Source: Luzula sylvatica
Lineage: Eukaryota > Streptophyta > Magnoliopsida > Poales > Juncaceae
Reading direction: 5' to 3'
Length of the DNA: 64,000 nt
Assembly: GCA_946800325.1 (NCBI GenBank)
Contig: OX326958.1
Coordinates: forward strand, 62,055,793 to 62,119,792
Shown here: in pieces, positions 23,615-34,449 of the stretch
Layout of the letters: the number at the start of each line of letters is the position of its first letter
How positions within the stretch are numbered: the first letter of the stretch is position 1
Made by a program: the position numbers and the translations under genes
The notes under the pieces: generated by a model
What the model saw: only the letters and a program-made list of their open reading frames with translations
Told to the model about the DNA's origin: nothing
The model's database searches: none

Positions 23615-24051
23615 GTGAATGTATTATTAGATTTATATTGTATATTATGACATATATATGTACATGTGTAAATGTACATGATGTTGTGTGTTATGTATGA
23701 GTTATGACACTATTCATGGTGTTGTGTGTTTTGTATGAGTAGGCACTACATATGGTGGTGTGTGTGATGTATATTTAGGGCACCACCAACCATGGTGTTG
23801 TGTGTTATATATGATAGGCTATATAAACTCCCCCCCACACACACACACCACACACACATTGTAATGATATGTGGTATGAATCCAATGAAAGAGAAAATCA
23901 TTCATCTCTCATTTCTTCCCTCTTTGAATATTGTGTTATGAATTGAAAATAGAGAGAAGAAGAAACATTCATCTTTCCTCATTCCTTCGTTTCTTGAAAT
24001 ACTTCTCTTATCTTGAGTTTTACTTCTTAAGTTTGTGCTTCTTTTACAACA
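23567..24051 (+). mobile_element. copia-like LTR with preceding polypurine tract
   Basis: AAGGGGGAG at 23558-23566 is a typical polypurine tract and is followed by TGTTATAT. About 485 bp downstream, TTTTACAACA closes the unit with the inverted TGTT/AACA pair. Inside are a TA microsatellite at 23571-23609, a TATATAAA box at about 23820 and a pyrimidine-rich end, as in copia LTRs. The orientation is plus, opposite to the adjacent minus-strand copia pol remnant, so two different insertions seem to be juxtaposed. No partner LTR is in the window. Confidence 0.65.
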
Positions 24052-24589
24052 AGAATACCCTTATTATATTTTATTAGTCCAACAAAAATACTATAATTAT
24101 ATAATCTTCTTCGTTAAAGAAGTACCGTTCCACTTTAATTCAAATAAATCATGCATTCCTTTATGTACATGCTTGTCTTTTCCTTATATTAGTTCATGCT
24201 TGCTACAAGATTAATAACATTTGCAATTTGCAATACCCAGTAGCGAACTGAATGTGTCAAAAAAAGGCTAATATTCTGCTGGCTCAAAATAATGAGACCC
24301 AAATATGGTTTAAATTTGCAATATCTCATTCGCTTTGTTTCGTTTCGGTTACTCAACATCTTATTAAGAGCAAATAATTAAAAATGTGATAACTACAAAA
24401 TTATTTTATTTTTCATTATCAATAAAATAATTGTCAATATAATTGAAGAAAAAAATTAAGAAATGTAACTTAGGATACATTTCAAATGGTAACCAAACTA
24501 AAAATATACTCAAATATGATAATATACGATTTTTTCTTACGTGTAATGTAAAGAACATTTTATACGTTTCGACTGTACCTCTCCCTCTA

Positions 24590-25105
24590 AAACCAGAAAA
24601 TTTCAAAATTTTCCTGACGAAACCTTGATATATCAAATATACCCTTCGAAAAATATGAAATTACAGAAACAACCATCTAAAATCTGTAAATATCAAACAC
24701 ACACATCCAAAATATTAACAATTCAATGGTACCCTTACGAAACATCAAAATTTCAAACATACCAATCTAAAACATGGAAGTTTAAAAATACAATTTCAAA
24801 ATCTGAAAATATCAAAAATGCCCCAATCAAAACCTGAAAATATCAAATATTCCCCTATAAAATCTGAATTTTTTTTAAAACGCCCTTCCAAAATCAGGAA
24901 ATTTCTAGAATATCCTAATAAAACCTGAAAATATCAAATAAAATCTGAAAGTTTCATAAATACACATAAAAATCCTGAAAATATCAAATATACCCATATA
25001 TAATATGAAGAGTTTTATACTCTGAAAATATGAAATATACCCCTCTAAAATCTAAAATTATCATATATGCGCTTATAAAATTTCAAATTACCATGTATCA
25101 TGCAT
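24590..25105. repeat. degenerate tandem repeat of about 30 bp
   Basis: Units such as AAATCTGAAAATATCAAATA followed by TACCCCTCTA recur with many changes roughly every 28-35 bases. The best copies lie at 24690, 24800, 24835, 24915, 24975 and 25020. It is an old minisatellite-like tract, noncoding. Confidence 0.65.
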
Positions 25106-25344
25106 ACACCTATAAAAGAAACTATGTTCGGATGAAATTAGAATATGATATTTATTGGATCTAAGTGTAAAAAGGTGTGAATCGAATCTTTAAATACACG
25201 AACACAATCTGAAAACGCTGACACATACATTATTCTTTTGTTTCGGTGCAAGTGGATGATCACATTCCTTTCAAGAAAGAAAAAAAAAATTAGGGGTATA
25301 AGTGCAAAATTCCCTTTGCTATAGGGGTATAAAAGTAAAATTAC

Positions 25345-25885
25345 CTTGATGAAGCAATAAAAGCTACCGTTTTTTTGTTCCCAAATGTGGCATGCTAATT
25401 ACATACTCTCTCGGGGTTAAAAAAGGAAATTTCTTCACGGTAAGGCCAATTTCATTACCATTGGTACCGTCAAATTGGATTAGGTCGTGTTTAAATATCA
25501 TGTTATCCCAATCCCAATCTTTTCTAACTTCATTGTCCATGTAGAAATCGCGCAGAATCTCAGGGGAGCATTTATCAAATGTTGTTATGCTTACACATTC
25601 CAGGGGTCCCACCTGTCTGTGACAAGAAAATTTTAGCATTGAGTATTTTGTTGTATACATGTAAATGATATATTATTTTGAGGAAAGGGCATATTTACCG
25701 AGTATTCGTAACGCCAAGCTTGGTAAGAAATCGAATTGTATTTCTTCAAGATGACATCTTCCCAATTTATCTTTTCTTCCGTGGGATTTGCGTTCATGCT
25801 CTTAATCAAATCCCCCAAATCGTCTTCGGTTATTATGCTCGCTAAACTCAAATTTGAAGATTGCTCCGCTTTTAATTTCAAAGAA
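25345..25885 (-). pseudogene. START-domain lipid-binding protein, truncated and frameshifted
   Basis: Two exons are visible on the minus strand. The first, from the satellite edge at about 25885 to 25699, reads ITEDDLGDLIKSMN and ISYQAWRYEYS before a GTAAAT donor. The second, 25612 to 25345, reads FDKCSPEILRDFYMDNEVRK and KKFPFLTPREYV. Both match plant START-domain proteins of the At3g23080/At3g13062 type (membrane-associated, putative lipid binding). A stop ends the frame at about 25365, but another frame continues with WEQKNGSFYCFIK to an intact GTAATT donor at 25344, so one base was gained or lost near CCACATTTGG. There is no start codon; upstream sequence is replaced by satellite DNA. The rest of the domain is missing on the other side. 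I infer a dead gene fragment. Confidence 0.85.
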
Positions 25886-25907
25886 GAGTAAAATGAGCAT
25901 TTAAGAT

Positions 25908-28398
25908 GAAACGCTTTGAGGAATGTTTTCTTTTCGACCCCATATCAATCTTTTTACGCTTTGAGGAGTTCAAATAACTTGTTTTTAGATCATTTGTATC
26001 GTATCTTTTAAGACATAATTTTTCACCAAATTTTACAAACACTAAGAAATTATGTTTTTTGATTCAAAACAATCTTTTAACGTTATGAGGAGTTCAAATA
26101 ACTTCTTTTTGAGATGGTTTGGATCGAATCTTTCACTACGTAACTTTTCACCAAATTGTACAAACACTAAGAAAATTTTCTTTTCGATTGATAGAAATCT
26201 TTTTACGTTTTGAGGAGTTCGAGTAACTTGTTTTTAGATCATTTGTATCGTATCTTTTACTACATAACTTTTCACCAAATTTTACAAACACTAAGAATGT
26301 TTTCTTTTCGACTCGTAGCAATCTTTTTAAGCATTGAGGAGTTCTAAGAACTTGTTTTTAGATCATTTGTACCGCATCTTTTAGTACATAACTTTTCACC
26401 AAATTGTACAAAAACTAAGAAAGTTTGTTTTTCGATTCAAAACAATCTTTTAACGCTCTAAAGAGTTCAAATAACGTGCTTTTGAGATGGTTTGGATCGA
26501 ATCTTTCACTACATAACTTTTCACCAAATTGTACAAACACTAAGAAAGTTTCCTATTAGATTCATAGCAATCTTTTTATCCTTTGAGGAGTTCAAATAAC
26601 TCTTTTTTAGATCATTTGTATCGTATCTTCTACTACATAACTTTTCAGCAAATTTTACAAACACTAAGAAAGTTTGTTTTTCGATTCAAAACAATCTTTA
26701 ACGTTCTGAGGAGTTCAAATAACTTCTTTTTGAGATAGTTTGGATCGAATCTTTCACTACGTAACTATTCACCAAATTGTACAAACACTAAGAAAGTTTT
26801 CTATTCGATTCATAGCAATCTTTTACCCTTTGAGGAGTTCAAATAACTTGTTTTTAGATCATTTGTATCGTACCTTTTACTACATAAATTTTCACCAAAT
26901 TTTACAAACGCTAAGAAAGTTTATTTTTCGATTCAAAACAATCTTTTAACGTTCTGAGGAGTTCAAATAATATGTTTTTGAGATGGTTTGGATCGAATCT
27001 TTCACTACGTTAGTTTTCACAAAATTGTACAAACACTAAGAAAGATCTCTTTTCGATTCAAAGAAATCTTTTTTCGCTTTGAGGAGTTCAAATAACTTGT
27101 TTTTAGATCATTTGTATCGTACCTTTTACTACATAACTTTTCACCAAATTTTACAAACACTAAGAATGTTTTCTTTTCGACTCATATCAATCTTTTTACG
27201 CTTTGAGGAGTTCAAATAACTTGTTTTTAGATCATTTGTATCGTATCTTTTACTACCTAACTTTTCACCAAATTTTACAAACACTAAGAAATTATGTGTT
27301 TTGATTCAAAACAATCTTTTAACGTTCTGAGGAGTTCAAATAACTTCTTTTTCATATGGTTTGGATGGAATATTTCACTACGTAACTTTTCACCAAATTG
27401 TACAAACTCTAAAAAAGTTTTCTTTTCGATTGATAGAAATCTTTTTACGTTTTGAGGAGTTCAAATAACTTATTTTTAGATCATTTGTATCGTATCTTTT
27501 ACTACATAACTTTTCACCAAATTTTACAAACACTAAGAATGTTTTCTTTTCGACTCGTAACAATCTTTTTAAGCATTGAGGAGTTATAATAACTTGTTTT
27601 TAGATCATTTGTATCGTATCTTTAAACTACATAACTTTTCACCAAACTGTACAAAAACTAAGAAAGTTTGTTTTTCGATTCAAAACAATCTTTTAACGCT
27701 CTAAAGAGTTCAAATAACGTGTTTTTGAGATGGTTTGGATCGAATCTTTCACTACGTAACTTTTCACCAAATTGTAGAAACACTAAGAAATTTTCCTATT
27801 AGACTCATATCAACCTTTTTACGCTTTGAGGAGTTCAAATAACTTGTTTTTAGATCATTTGTATCGTATCTTTTACTACATAACTTTTCACCAAATTTTA
27901 CAAACACTAAGAAAGTATGTTTTTCTATTCAAAACAATCTTTTAACGTTCCGAGGAATTCAAATAACTTCTTTCTGAGATGGTTTGGATCGAATCTTTCA
28001 CTAAGTAACTTTTCACCAAATTGTACAAACACTAAGAAAGTTTTCTTTTCGATTGCTAGAAATATTTTTACGTTTTGAGGAATTCAAATAACTTGTTTTT
28101 AGATCATTCGTATCTATCTTTTACTACATAACTTTTCACCAAATGTTACCAACAATAAGAATGTTTTCTTTTCGACTCATAGCAATAGTTTTACGCTTTA
28201 ATGAGTTCAAATAACTTGCTTTTACATCATTTGTATCGTATGTTTTACTACATAACTTTTCACCAAATTTTACAAACACTACGAAAGTTTGTTTTTCGAT
28301 TCAAAACAATCTTTTAACGCTCTAAAGAGTTCAAATAACGTGTTCTTGAGATGGTTAGGATCGAATCTTTTACTACGTAACTTTTCACCAAATTGTAC
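25908..28398 (+). repeat. 124-bp satellite array, older section with mixed monomer types (left of the retroelement)
   Basis: The monomer carries CTTTTCACCAAATT, ACAAACACTAAGAAAG and GAGGAGTTCAAATAAC in fixed order. Two types alternate. Type A has TAGATCATTTGTATCGTATC; type B has GAGATGGTTTGGATCGAATC. Type B recurs at 26111, 26484, 26732, 26980, 27353, 27727, 27977 and 28348, so spacings are about 248 or 373 bp, i.e. dimers and trimers of 124 bp. Divergence between neighbours is clearly visible. It adjoins the START pseudogene on the left. Confidence 0.95.
28394..28398. repeat. target site duplication TGTAC (left)
   Basis: TGTAC immediately precedes the left LTR and is repeated immediately after the right LTR at 34861-34865. 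The word belongs to the satellite sequence AAATTGTACAAACAC, so the empty site can be read directly. Confidence 0.95.
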
Positions 28399-29995
28399 TG
28401 ATGAGCGGGTTTTTGGCGTGTAAAATTATCGTTGTATTCGAAAACCCGATTCAATCAACAAGTTGAAAAATATAGTTGTATAGTGAAAAATATGCAAGTT
28501 CGTTCCACGAGGAGTATATGCGTCAAATAATGAACCAAAACTAGATGAGAAATAACGAAGAAAACTCACAGAACATAGTCCGTTACAACGGAAGTGGGTT
28601 CCGTTACAACGGACTTGAGTGAAAATTCTGTCGCTAAAAGTGAGATGAACGTCCGTTACAACGGAGGCAACTTCGTTATAACGCACTATACTTGTCCGTT
28701 ATAACGAACAGTGGTTGCGTTGCAACGGATTGGTTAATCCGTTACAACGGACCGAGATGTCCGTTATAACGCACTTGTATTGATTCCTTTGAATAAAAAT
28801 TCTGACTAGTCCGTTACAACGGAACTATAGTTGCGTTACAACGGAAGTATAACCAACTGAATATTAAAGGACCAACCGTCTAGTCCGTTGTAACGCAATG
28901 TGAGTCCGTTATAACGGAAGTAGTTCTGGAATTCTGATTTGAGATTTGAATTGGGAGCAGTTTGATGGTTTGTTTTGGATTCGAATTTAGAAGTAATTAA
29001 ACTAAGTAACAAGCACTAAAATCACTCAAACAAACAAAGAAGATTTAGAGCAAAGAAAAAGAACTAAAGATTCGTTAAACCGAGAATTCTTTACACAACA
29101 AAATCCAATCAAACAACAATTAATCAAGTAATTGAAAAGGAGTACACCTAGTTGAGAAAGCCTCGAAGTGAAGCTCCTTGTCTCCTTGTCTCGCACCGAA
29201 AGATCCTTGCTCCTCGTCTCGAGAGTGATGGATTGTCCCGAAAGGATGAAGCTCCCTTGTCTCGGATCGCAATCACTTCGAAGAAACGCGGATCGAGTCA
29301 CGGCACTTCTTCTCAAATCCACCGTAGGGAATAGCTCCTTGTCACGGCCCGATCTTCGAAGGATGAGAAGGATTCGTCGAAGGGATGAGCTCCCTTGTCT
29401 CGACTTGTCCTTGAGAGATTTTTCTTGATTGATCTTGAAGTATCTTGAAGGTTCTTGATTGTGCTTGGAAGTTCTTGAGAGGTTCTTGGAATTCTTGAGA
29501 GGGAGAGAGAAGAGAGAGAGAGAAAGTGCTCCGAAGAGCGGGAAGAAGGGCCCTCAACTCGTGGCCCTTTTAGTCTTATTTATAGCACTCACGGAGTCTT
29601 CTTATTGGTCACGAGTTGGTGGAGAGGATTGGGGGTAATGAAGTAATTTCCACCAAAGGTAGGTGGGAAGGATAAGGGCTAAGGATTGAGTGGTTTTCGT
29701 GTGGACTTTTGTGTAAGTCTTTATCATGATGATTGTTTGCCTCCCGTCTCATTCATGTACCGAATATATCGGTACAATATATCGTTTTCATTCCACTTGA
29801 CGTGTTGGAGACAACTACACTTTCCAAATTCCCAGAATTTCCTTCTAAAACCTGTAATTAATCAATAAAACACACTTAGTGAAGAAATATTCTTGTTATC
29901 TCAAATATGAACAATTATATATATAAAGTTGTGATTCAAAAGGGCTAAAATCCCCAAATTAGATATCAAAAAGGTGCTTTATTTTCCTCGTATCA
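28399..29995 (-). repeat. LTR (3' LTR of the minus-strand element)
   Basis: It begins TGATGAGCGGGTTTTTGGCG and ends TTTTCCTCGTATCA on the plus strand and is 1,597 bp, the same length as its partner. It contains the CCGTT-NN-AACGG cluster (28578-28920), a GA-rich stretch at 29497-29525, and TATAAATA on the minus strand at 29584-29577. Confidence 0.97.
28578..28920. promoter_or_regulatory. cluster of 12 CCGTT-NN-AACGG dyads in the left LTR
   Basis: Twelve copies of a 12-bp dyad lie within 343 bp, most as TCCGTTACAACGGA or TCCGTTATAACGGA; a few have one arm changed (TTCGTTATAACGCA, TGCGTTGCAACGGA). The two central bases vary (AC, TA, GC, GT) while the arms are kept. AACGG is a known plant MYB recognition core (for example in M-phase MSA elements). 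A protein-binding role is inferred. In the element's own orientation the cluster lies downstream of the TATA box. Confidence 0.8.
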
Positions 29996-29999
29996 AATA

Positions 30000-30506
30000 C
30001 CCCCATACTTAAACCTTTGATCGTCCTCGATCATGATGAGCGTAAAAATCAAGCACAAAGAAAAATGCATGTATAGGTTTTATTGAAATTATATTCATCG
30101 ATCTCAAAACTCAATTCTCACGAGATAATTGTTTACTCTCCTCATAATCACTAATATTGAAAGAGATAAGTTTGAGTTATATTAGAATCTATTTTCAATG
30201 AATTGCACAAATTCGAAGAGTTTATTAGAGCAATTGATCTCAACCGAAAAAGATGATTAAACACCATCATTCAATTCTTTTCACTCCACAATTCACAAGG
30301 ATTATCATGAAAAAGCATTAATGAAAACCAATTTTTCCGTTTTGCAAAAATCATTTCTTAAATGTAATTTGTCACTTTTAAACCGTTCGGTACGTTAGTA
30401 CTTGGTTCCTATTCGGTTTCAACTAATTCCCCCAATTGCGCTTGTTTACAATTCTTTTCTTTAACCGAGAGTTCCGCTGCACCGAAATACAACGAAATTA
30501 CATCCC

Positions 30507-30544
<38 letters not shown>

Positions 30545-31187
30545 TTGATCTTTTCTTTAACAGGGAGTTCCGTTGCACCGAAATACAACGAAATTACATC
30601 CCGGTATTCTCTTTTTTAGATCTCAAGTCGCAAGCGGGTCCAATCTATTTACTACCGAATCCCCATGAACGGTCGGGCCCTTAAAGTGCAATTGGTCAAA
30701 TTTTAAGATTCAAGCAAAACTTACTAAATTGGTTCAAACAAAACTTTTTAGAAATTCCAAGTTTAAAATGGGTTTATTTATTGAAAAATGGTGTGTCATG
30801 TAAATCAAGGATTGATCAAATTGTCAAAAACTCATGAATTTAGTGAACTCATTGATTAGGGTTTGAATCCCCAAAAGAATCTCTTCAAGATCTCAATCAA
30901 TTCCTTCAAATATTTTGTGAAAATTTCAAGCTTGAGAGTAAAATGATGTGTTTTGGTGAAAATTTGTTTAAAAATCGATGATTTATTCAATGAGGTGGAG
31001 AAAAACCTTTAACTTGCATAAAATCATTTTCTTGTATAACCTTGATGCTCAAAAAACAAAAATAAGATCGAAAAATTCAATTAAAAGCTCATTTTTTTCA
31101 ATTTTTTAAGCAAAAAACAAATTTTTCCAGAGAGCACTCCGTGGTAACTGACCTTAGGTCCGTTACAACCGAGTTGCAAAAAAAAAA

Positions 31188-31229
<42 letters not shown>

Positions 31230-31260
31230 CAAAGACTGTGTGTATATCCCCCCATACTTA
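30000..31260 (-). other. 3' noncoding part of the retroelement, with polypurine tract
   Basis: Next to the 3' LTR the minus strand reads AAGTATGGGGG, the expected place for the polypurine tract. The same word recurs at 31260-31248 and 32480-32468 with six Gs. A 52-55-bp direct repeat (30453-30507 and 30548-30603, with GTTCCGYTGCACCGAAATAC) brackets a run of 35 Ts at 30508-30542. A second A14/T35 tract lies at 31178-31226. No coding sequence is seen. Confidence 0.75.
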
Positions 31261-31308
31261 TTCCTTCGCTTGTCCTCAAGCGATAATAAAGAGAAAAATT
31301 AAAAGAAG

Positions 31309-31716
31309 TTAAGGAGAGACACAACCTTTGATGCGTGGTGCTTGATCGTCTTTGACTTGTTGCTCCTCCATCCATCTTGTTTCGAATTTTGCGTAGAATT
31401 TCTCGATGCGTTTTCCATTCATCTTGAACGATTCATTCGTTTCACCGCTTCGAATCTCCACAACTCCAAATAGTGTGACATTGGTCACCACAAATGGGTC
31501 GATCCAACGCGACCTTTGCTTCCTTTTGGAGTTGAACGTCTCGATCACCGATTTCGAATTCGCGTCCTTTGCCGGTGTCGTCTCCATCTTGTCGCATTTC
31601 TCGTGTCTTGGTCCCACCTTTGCGATTATTTGCTCGGAAATTCGTGGAGGTTGATCGAGGAGATTCGGAGGAAACGCATCATTTGCCGATCTTGGAGAGG
31701 TAAGCATCTTGATCAC
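31309..31716 (-). pseudogene. integrase C-terminal remnant of gypsy pol
   Basis: The open frame of 135 codons contains RSRWIDPFVVTNVTLFGVVE and ETNESFKMNGKRIEKFYAK. This matches the final part of Athila/Tat-type integrases, where a Trp-x-Gly-Pro-Phe-x-Val segment and a Lys-x-Asn-Gly-x-Arg segment are usual. The Gly of the first motif is Asp here. Nothing of the catalytic DDE core, reverse transcriptase or protease is present upstream, so it is a leftover of a deletion. Confidence 0.7.
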
Positions 31717-32004
31717 ATTGATTTTCGCATTATTGACTTCCTTTCCTTTCTTGAGATTAGATGGCCTAATATGATTTCATTGCTCACTAAAGAGTGGCAT
31801 TTTCAAAAATTCGAAACAAGGTTAGCTTGTAATGAGAGAGAATGAAAAGCATAAACCTTTGGATGTGATGGAGAATTGGAATTCTTGGTTCATCTTGGAA
31901 TGTACCAATTGAGCTTGAGCATGTAGTCCTTGCACCGTTGGTACGAGGGTTTGCCTCCCTCGCTAGCGCTCTCGTTTATGGTCTCGAGCTCGACCATGCC
32001 GATG

Positions 32005-33108
32005 TTATCCTCCTTCAAAATTAAACGAAGCACTAACATGGATCGCTACTTTTCGACCGCCTCGAAATACTCCCTTTGAGATGTTGGAGATGAGAGAAAT
32101 CGGCGCTTGTATCACTTGTTTTGCATATGTCGAAAGTGGCGGCAATATTTCCTCAATCTTGCTTCGAATTTTTCGAATTGCTTCATCGCTTGGAGTTTGA
32201 TGAAGAGGAGTTGTGAGAGGCGTGAGTGTCTCGATTGTATTTGATTTCCTTGATAAATCTACACAAGGTGAATTTCTATCATGAGAAGCATCATAGTTCT
32301 TAATTGAATTTAAATTGATGATATATGGAAAGAATTCACCTTGGAGAATTGTAGATTTCTCTTCTTGCTTGTTTTCATCGATTGGAGTGATTTGAACCGT
32401 CTTTTGGAGAGTCGAATCCAATGACACCTTTTCTTCTTCAATGATCATTCCAATGCTTTCATCGAATCCCCCCATACTTGAACTCTTGTCGTTTTCAATC
32501 TCCACGATCTCCTCTTTTGAAAACTCGAGATGAGAGGTGGTTACTTCTTCTTGTTTCATCTCATTCGAGGGATTACTTGTTTTTTCCATTATCTCTTTCA
32601 TCATTGCCATCATTTCCTCCATCCATCTTTTTAATTCTTGGTTTGGATCTTCGTTTTGGGATTGAAATGGTGGTACTTGGCATTCAAATTCATGTTGAAA
32701 TTCGAGTTCATTTTGAGGAAGTTCGTATATGGGGTTTGAGTACATGGTGTTTGAGTAGTTGTTAGCGGTTTCGGCATAGGATTGTGTCTCATAACCCCAT
32801 GGGGATTCGTTTTCGTATTGGTGAGCTTTGTAGATGGGATTTTGATAAAGGGTCTCGGTGTGTGATTCATCGTTTTGATTTGAGGGTGAACTTGAGAGCC
32901 ATCCGAGCCTTCGTTCTTCCATGGATTTTCGAGCTTCGTCTTCTTCTCTATCTTTCTTTTCTTCCATTTCTTCCCATTCTTGAAATTCTAATTTTTGTAT
33001 TTCTAGCTCGTGAACCTCTTGATTTGTCATGGAGTCCGGATATCCTTTTGCGGCTCTATCGAGACGTATCCACTCCCGAAGCGAAATTGGTTTTTCTTGA
33101 TGATCCAT
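32005..33108 (-). CDS. 367-residue element-encoded ORF of unknown function
   Basis: The intact frame starts about 135 bp downstream of the primer binding site, in the normal gag position. The N-terminus (SLREWIRLDRAAKGYPDSMT) is followed by a Glu/Lys-rich coiled-coil-like stretch at about residues 30-70, two NPIYxxxQ-type segments near 90 and 125, a Met/Glu helix near 160 (KRWMEEMMAMMKEIMEK) and a basic, Ser-rich end. I see no retrotransposon gag signature and no CCHC zinc knuckle. Being open for 1.1 kb in a recent copy it may be translated. It may be a diverged gag-like or spacer protein. No function is claimed. Confidence 0.65.
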   Translation of the reverse strand: MDHQEKPISLREWIRLDRAAKGYPDSMTNQEVHELEIQKLEFQEWEEMEEKKDREEDEARKSMEERRLGWLSSSPSNQNDESHTETLYQNPIYKAHQYENESPWGYETQSYAETANNYSNTMYSNPIYELPQNELEFQHEFECQVPPFQSQNEDPNQELKRWMEEMMAMMKEIMEKTSNPSNEMKQEEVTTSHLEFSKEEIVEIENDKSSSMGGFDESIGMIIEEEKVSLDSTLQKTVQITPIDENKQEEKSTILQGEFFPYIINLNSIKNYDASHDRNSPCVDLSRKSNTIETLTPLTTPLHQTPSDEAIRKIRSKIEEILPPLSTYAKQVIQAPISLISNISKGVFRGGRKVAIHVSASFNFEGG

Positions 33109-33243
33109 CTTGCTCCACTTCTTGTACCTTGCAAGAATAGAAAAATTTCGAAATTAGTGAAATATCAAGTTCAAATGTATCAAATCTATTAAAAATATCA
33201 CTCTAGATTGCAAGTTTGATTCAAAATTTGACTTAAACATTAC

Positions 33244-33261
33244 TCCCCGGCAGCGGCGCCA
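33244..33261 (-). other. primer binding site, tRNA-Asp type
   Basis: Two bases after the 5' LTR the minus strand reads TGGCGCCGCTGCCGGGGA. It is complementary to the 3' end of plant tRNA-Asp (TCCCCGGCAACGGCGCCA) with one mismatch. Athila-like gypsy elements use this primer. Confidence 0.85.
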
Positions 33262-33442
33262 TTTGATGAGCGGGTTTTTGGCGTGTAAAATTATCGTTGT
33301 ATTCGAAAACCCGATTCAATCAACAAGTTGAAAAATATAGTTGTATAGTGGAAAATATGCAAGTTCGTTCCACGAGGAGTATATGCGTCAAATAATGAAC
33401 CAAAACTAGATGAGAAATAACGAAGAAAACTCACAGAACATA

Positions 33443-33785
33443 GTCCGTTACAACGGAAGTGGGTTCCGTTACAACGGACTTGAGTGAAAATTCTGTCGCT
33501 AAAAGTGAGATGAACGTCCGTTACAACGGAGGCAACTTCGTTATAACGCACTATACTTGTCCGTTATAACGAACAGTGGTTGCGTTGCAACGGATTGGTT
33601 AATCCGTTACAACGGACCGAGATGTCCGTTATAACGCACTTGTATTGATTCCTTTGAATAAAAATTCTGACTAGTCCGTTACAACGGAACTATAGTTGCG
33701 TTACAACGGAAGTATAACCAACTGAATATTAAAGGACCAACCGTCTAGTCCGTTGTAACGCAATGTGAGTCCGTTATAACGGAAG
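33443..33785. promoter_or_regulatory. cluster of 12 CCGTT-NN-AACGG dyads in the right LTR
   Basis: This is the same cluster as in the left LTR, unchanged as far as I can see. Confidence 0.8.
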
Positions 33786-34441
33786 TAGTTCTGGAATTCT
33801 GATTTGAGATTTGAATTGGGAGCAGTTTGATGGTTTGTTTTGGATTCGAATTTAGAAGTAATTAAACTAAGTAACAAGCACTAAAATCACTCAAACAAAC
33901 AAAGAAGATTTAGAGCAAAGAAAAAGAACTAAAGATTCGTTAAACCGAGAATTCTTTACACAACAAAATCCAATCAAACAACAATTAATCAAGTAATTGA
34001 AAAGGAGTACACCTAGTTGAGAAAGCCTCGAAGTGAAGCTCCTTGTCTCCTTGCCTCACACCGAAAGATCCTTGCTCCCCGTCTCGAGAGTGATGGATTG
34101 TCCCGAAAGGATGAAGCTCCCTTGTCTCGGATCGCAATCACTTCGAAGAAACGCGGATCGAGTCACGACACTTCTTCTCAAATCCACCGTAGGGAATAGC
34201 TCCTTGTCACGGCCCGATCTTCGAAGGATGAGAAGGATTCGTCGAAGGGATGAGCTCCCTTGTCTCGACTTGTCCTTGAGAGATTTTTCTTGATTGATCT
34301 TGAAGTATCTTGAAGGTTCTTGATTGTGCTTGGAAGTTCTTGAGAGGTTCTTGGAATTCTTGAGAGGGAGAGAGAAGAGAGAGAGAGAAAGTGCTCCGAA
34401 GAGCGGGAAGAAGGGCCCTCAACTCGTGGCCCTTTTAGTCT

Positions 34442-34449
34442 TATTTATA
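34442..34449 (-). promoter_or_regulatory. candidate TATA box of the 5' LTR
   Basis: TATAAATA on the minus strand lies about 411 bp into the LTR, upstream of a GGGCC-rich and then CT-rich stretch. It is the best promoter candidate in the LTR in the direction of the ORFs. Confidence 0.5.
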
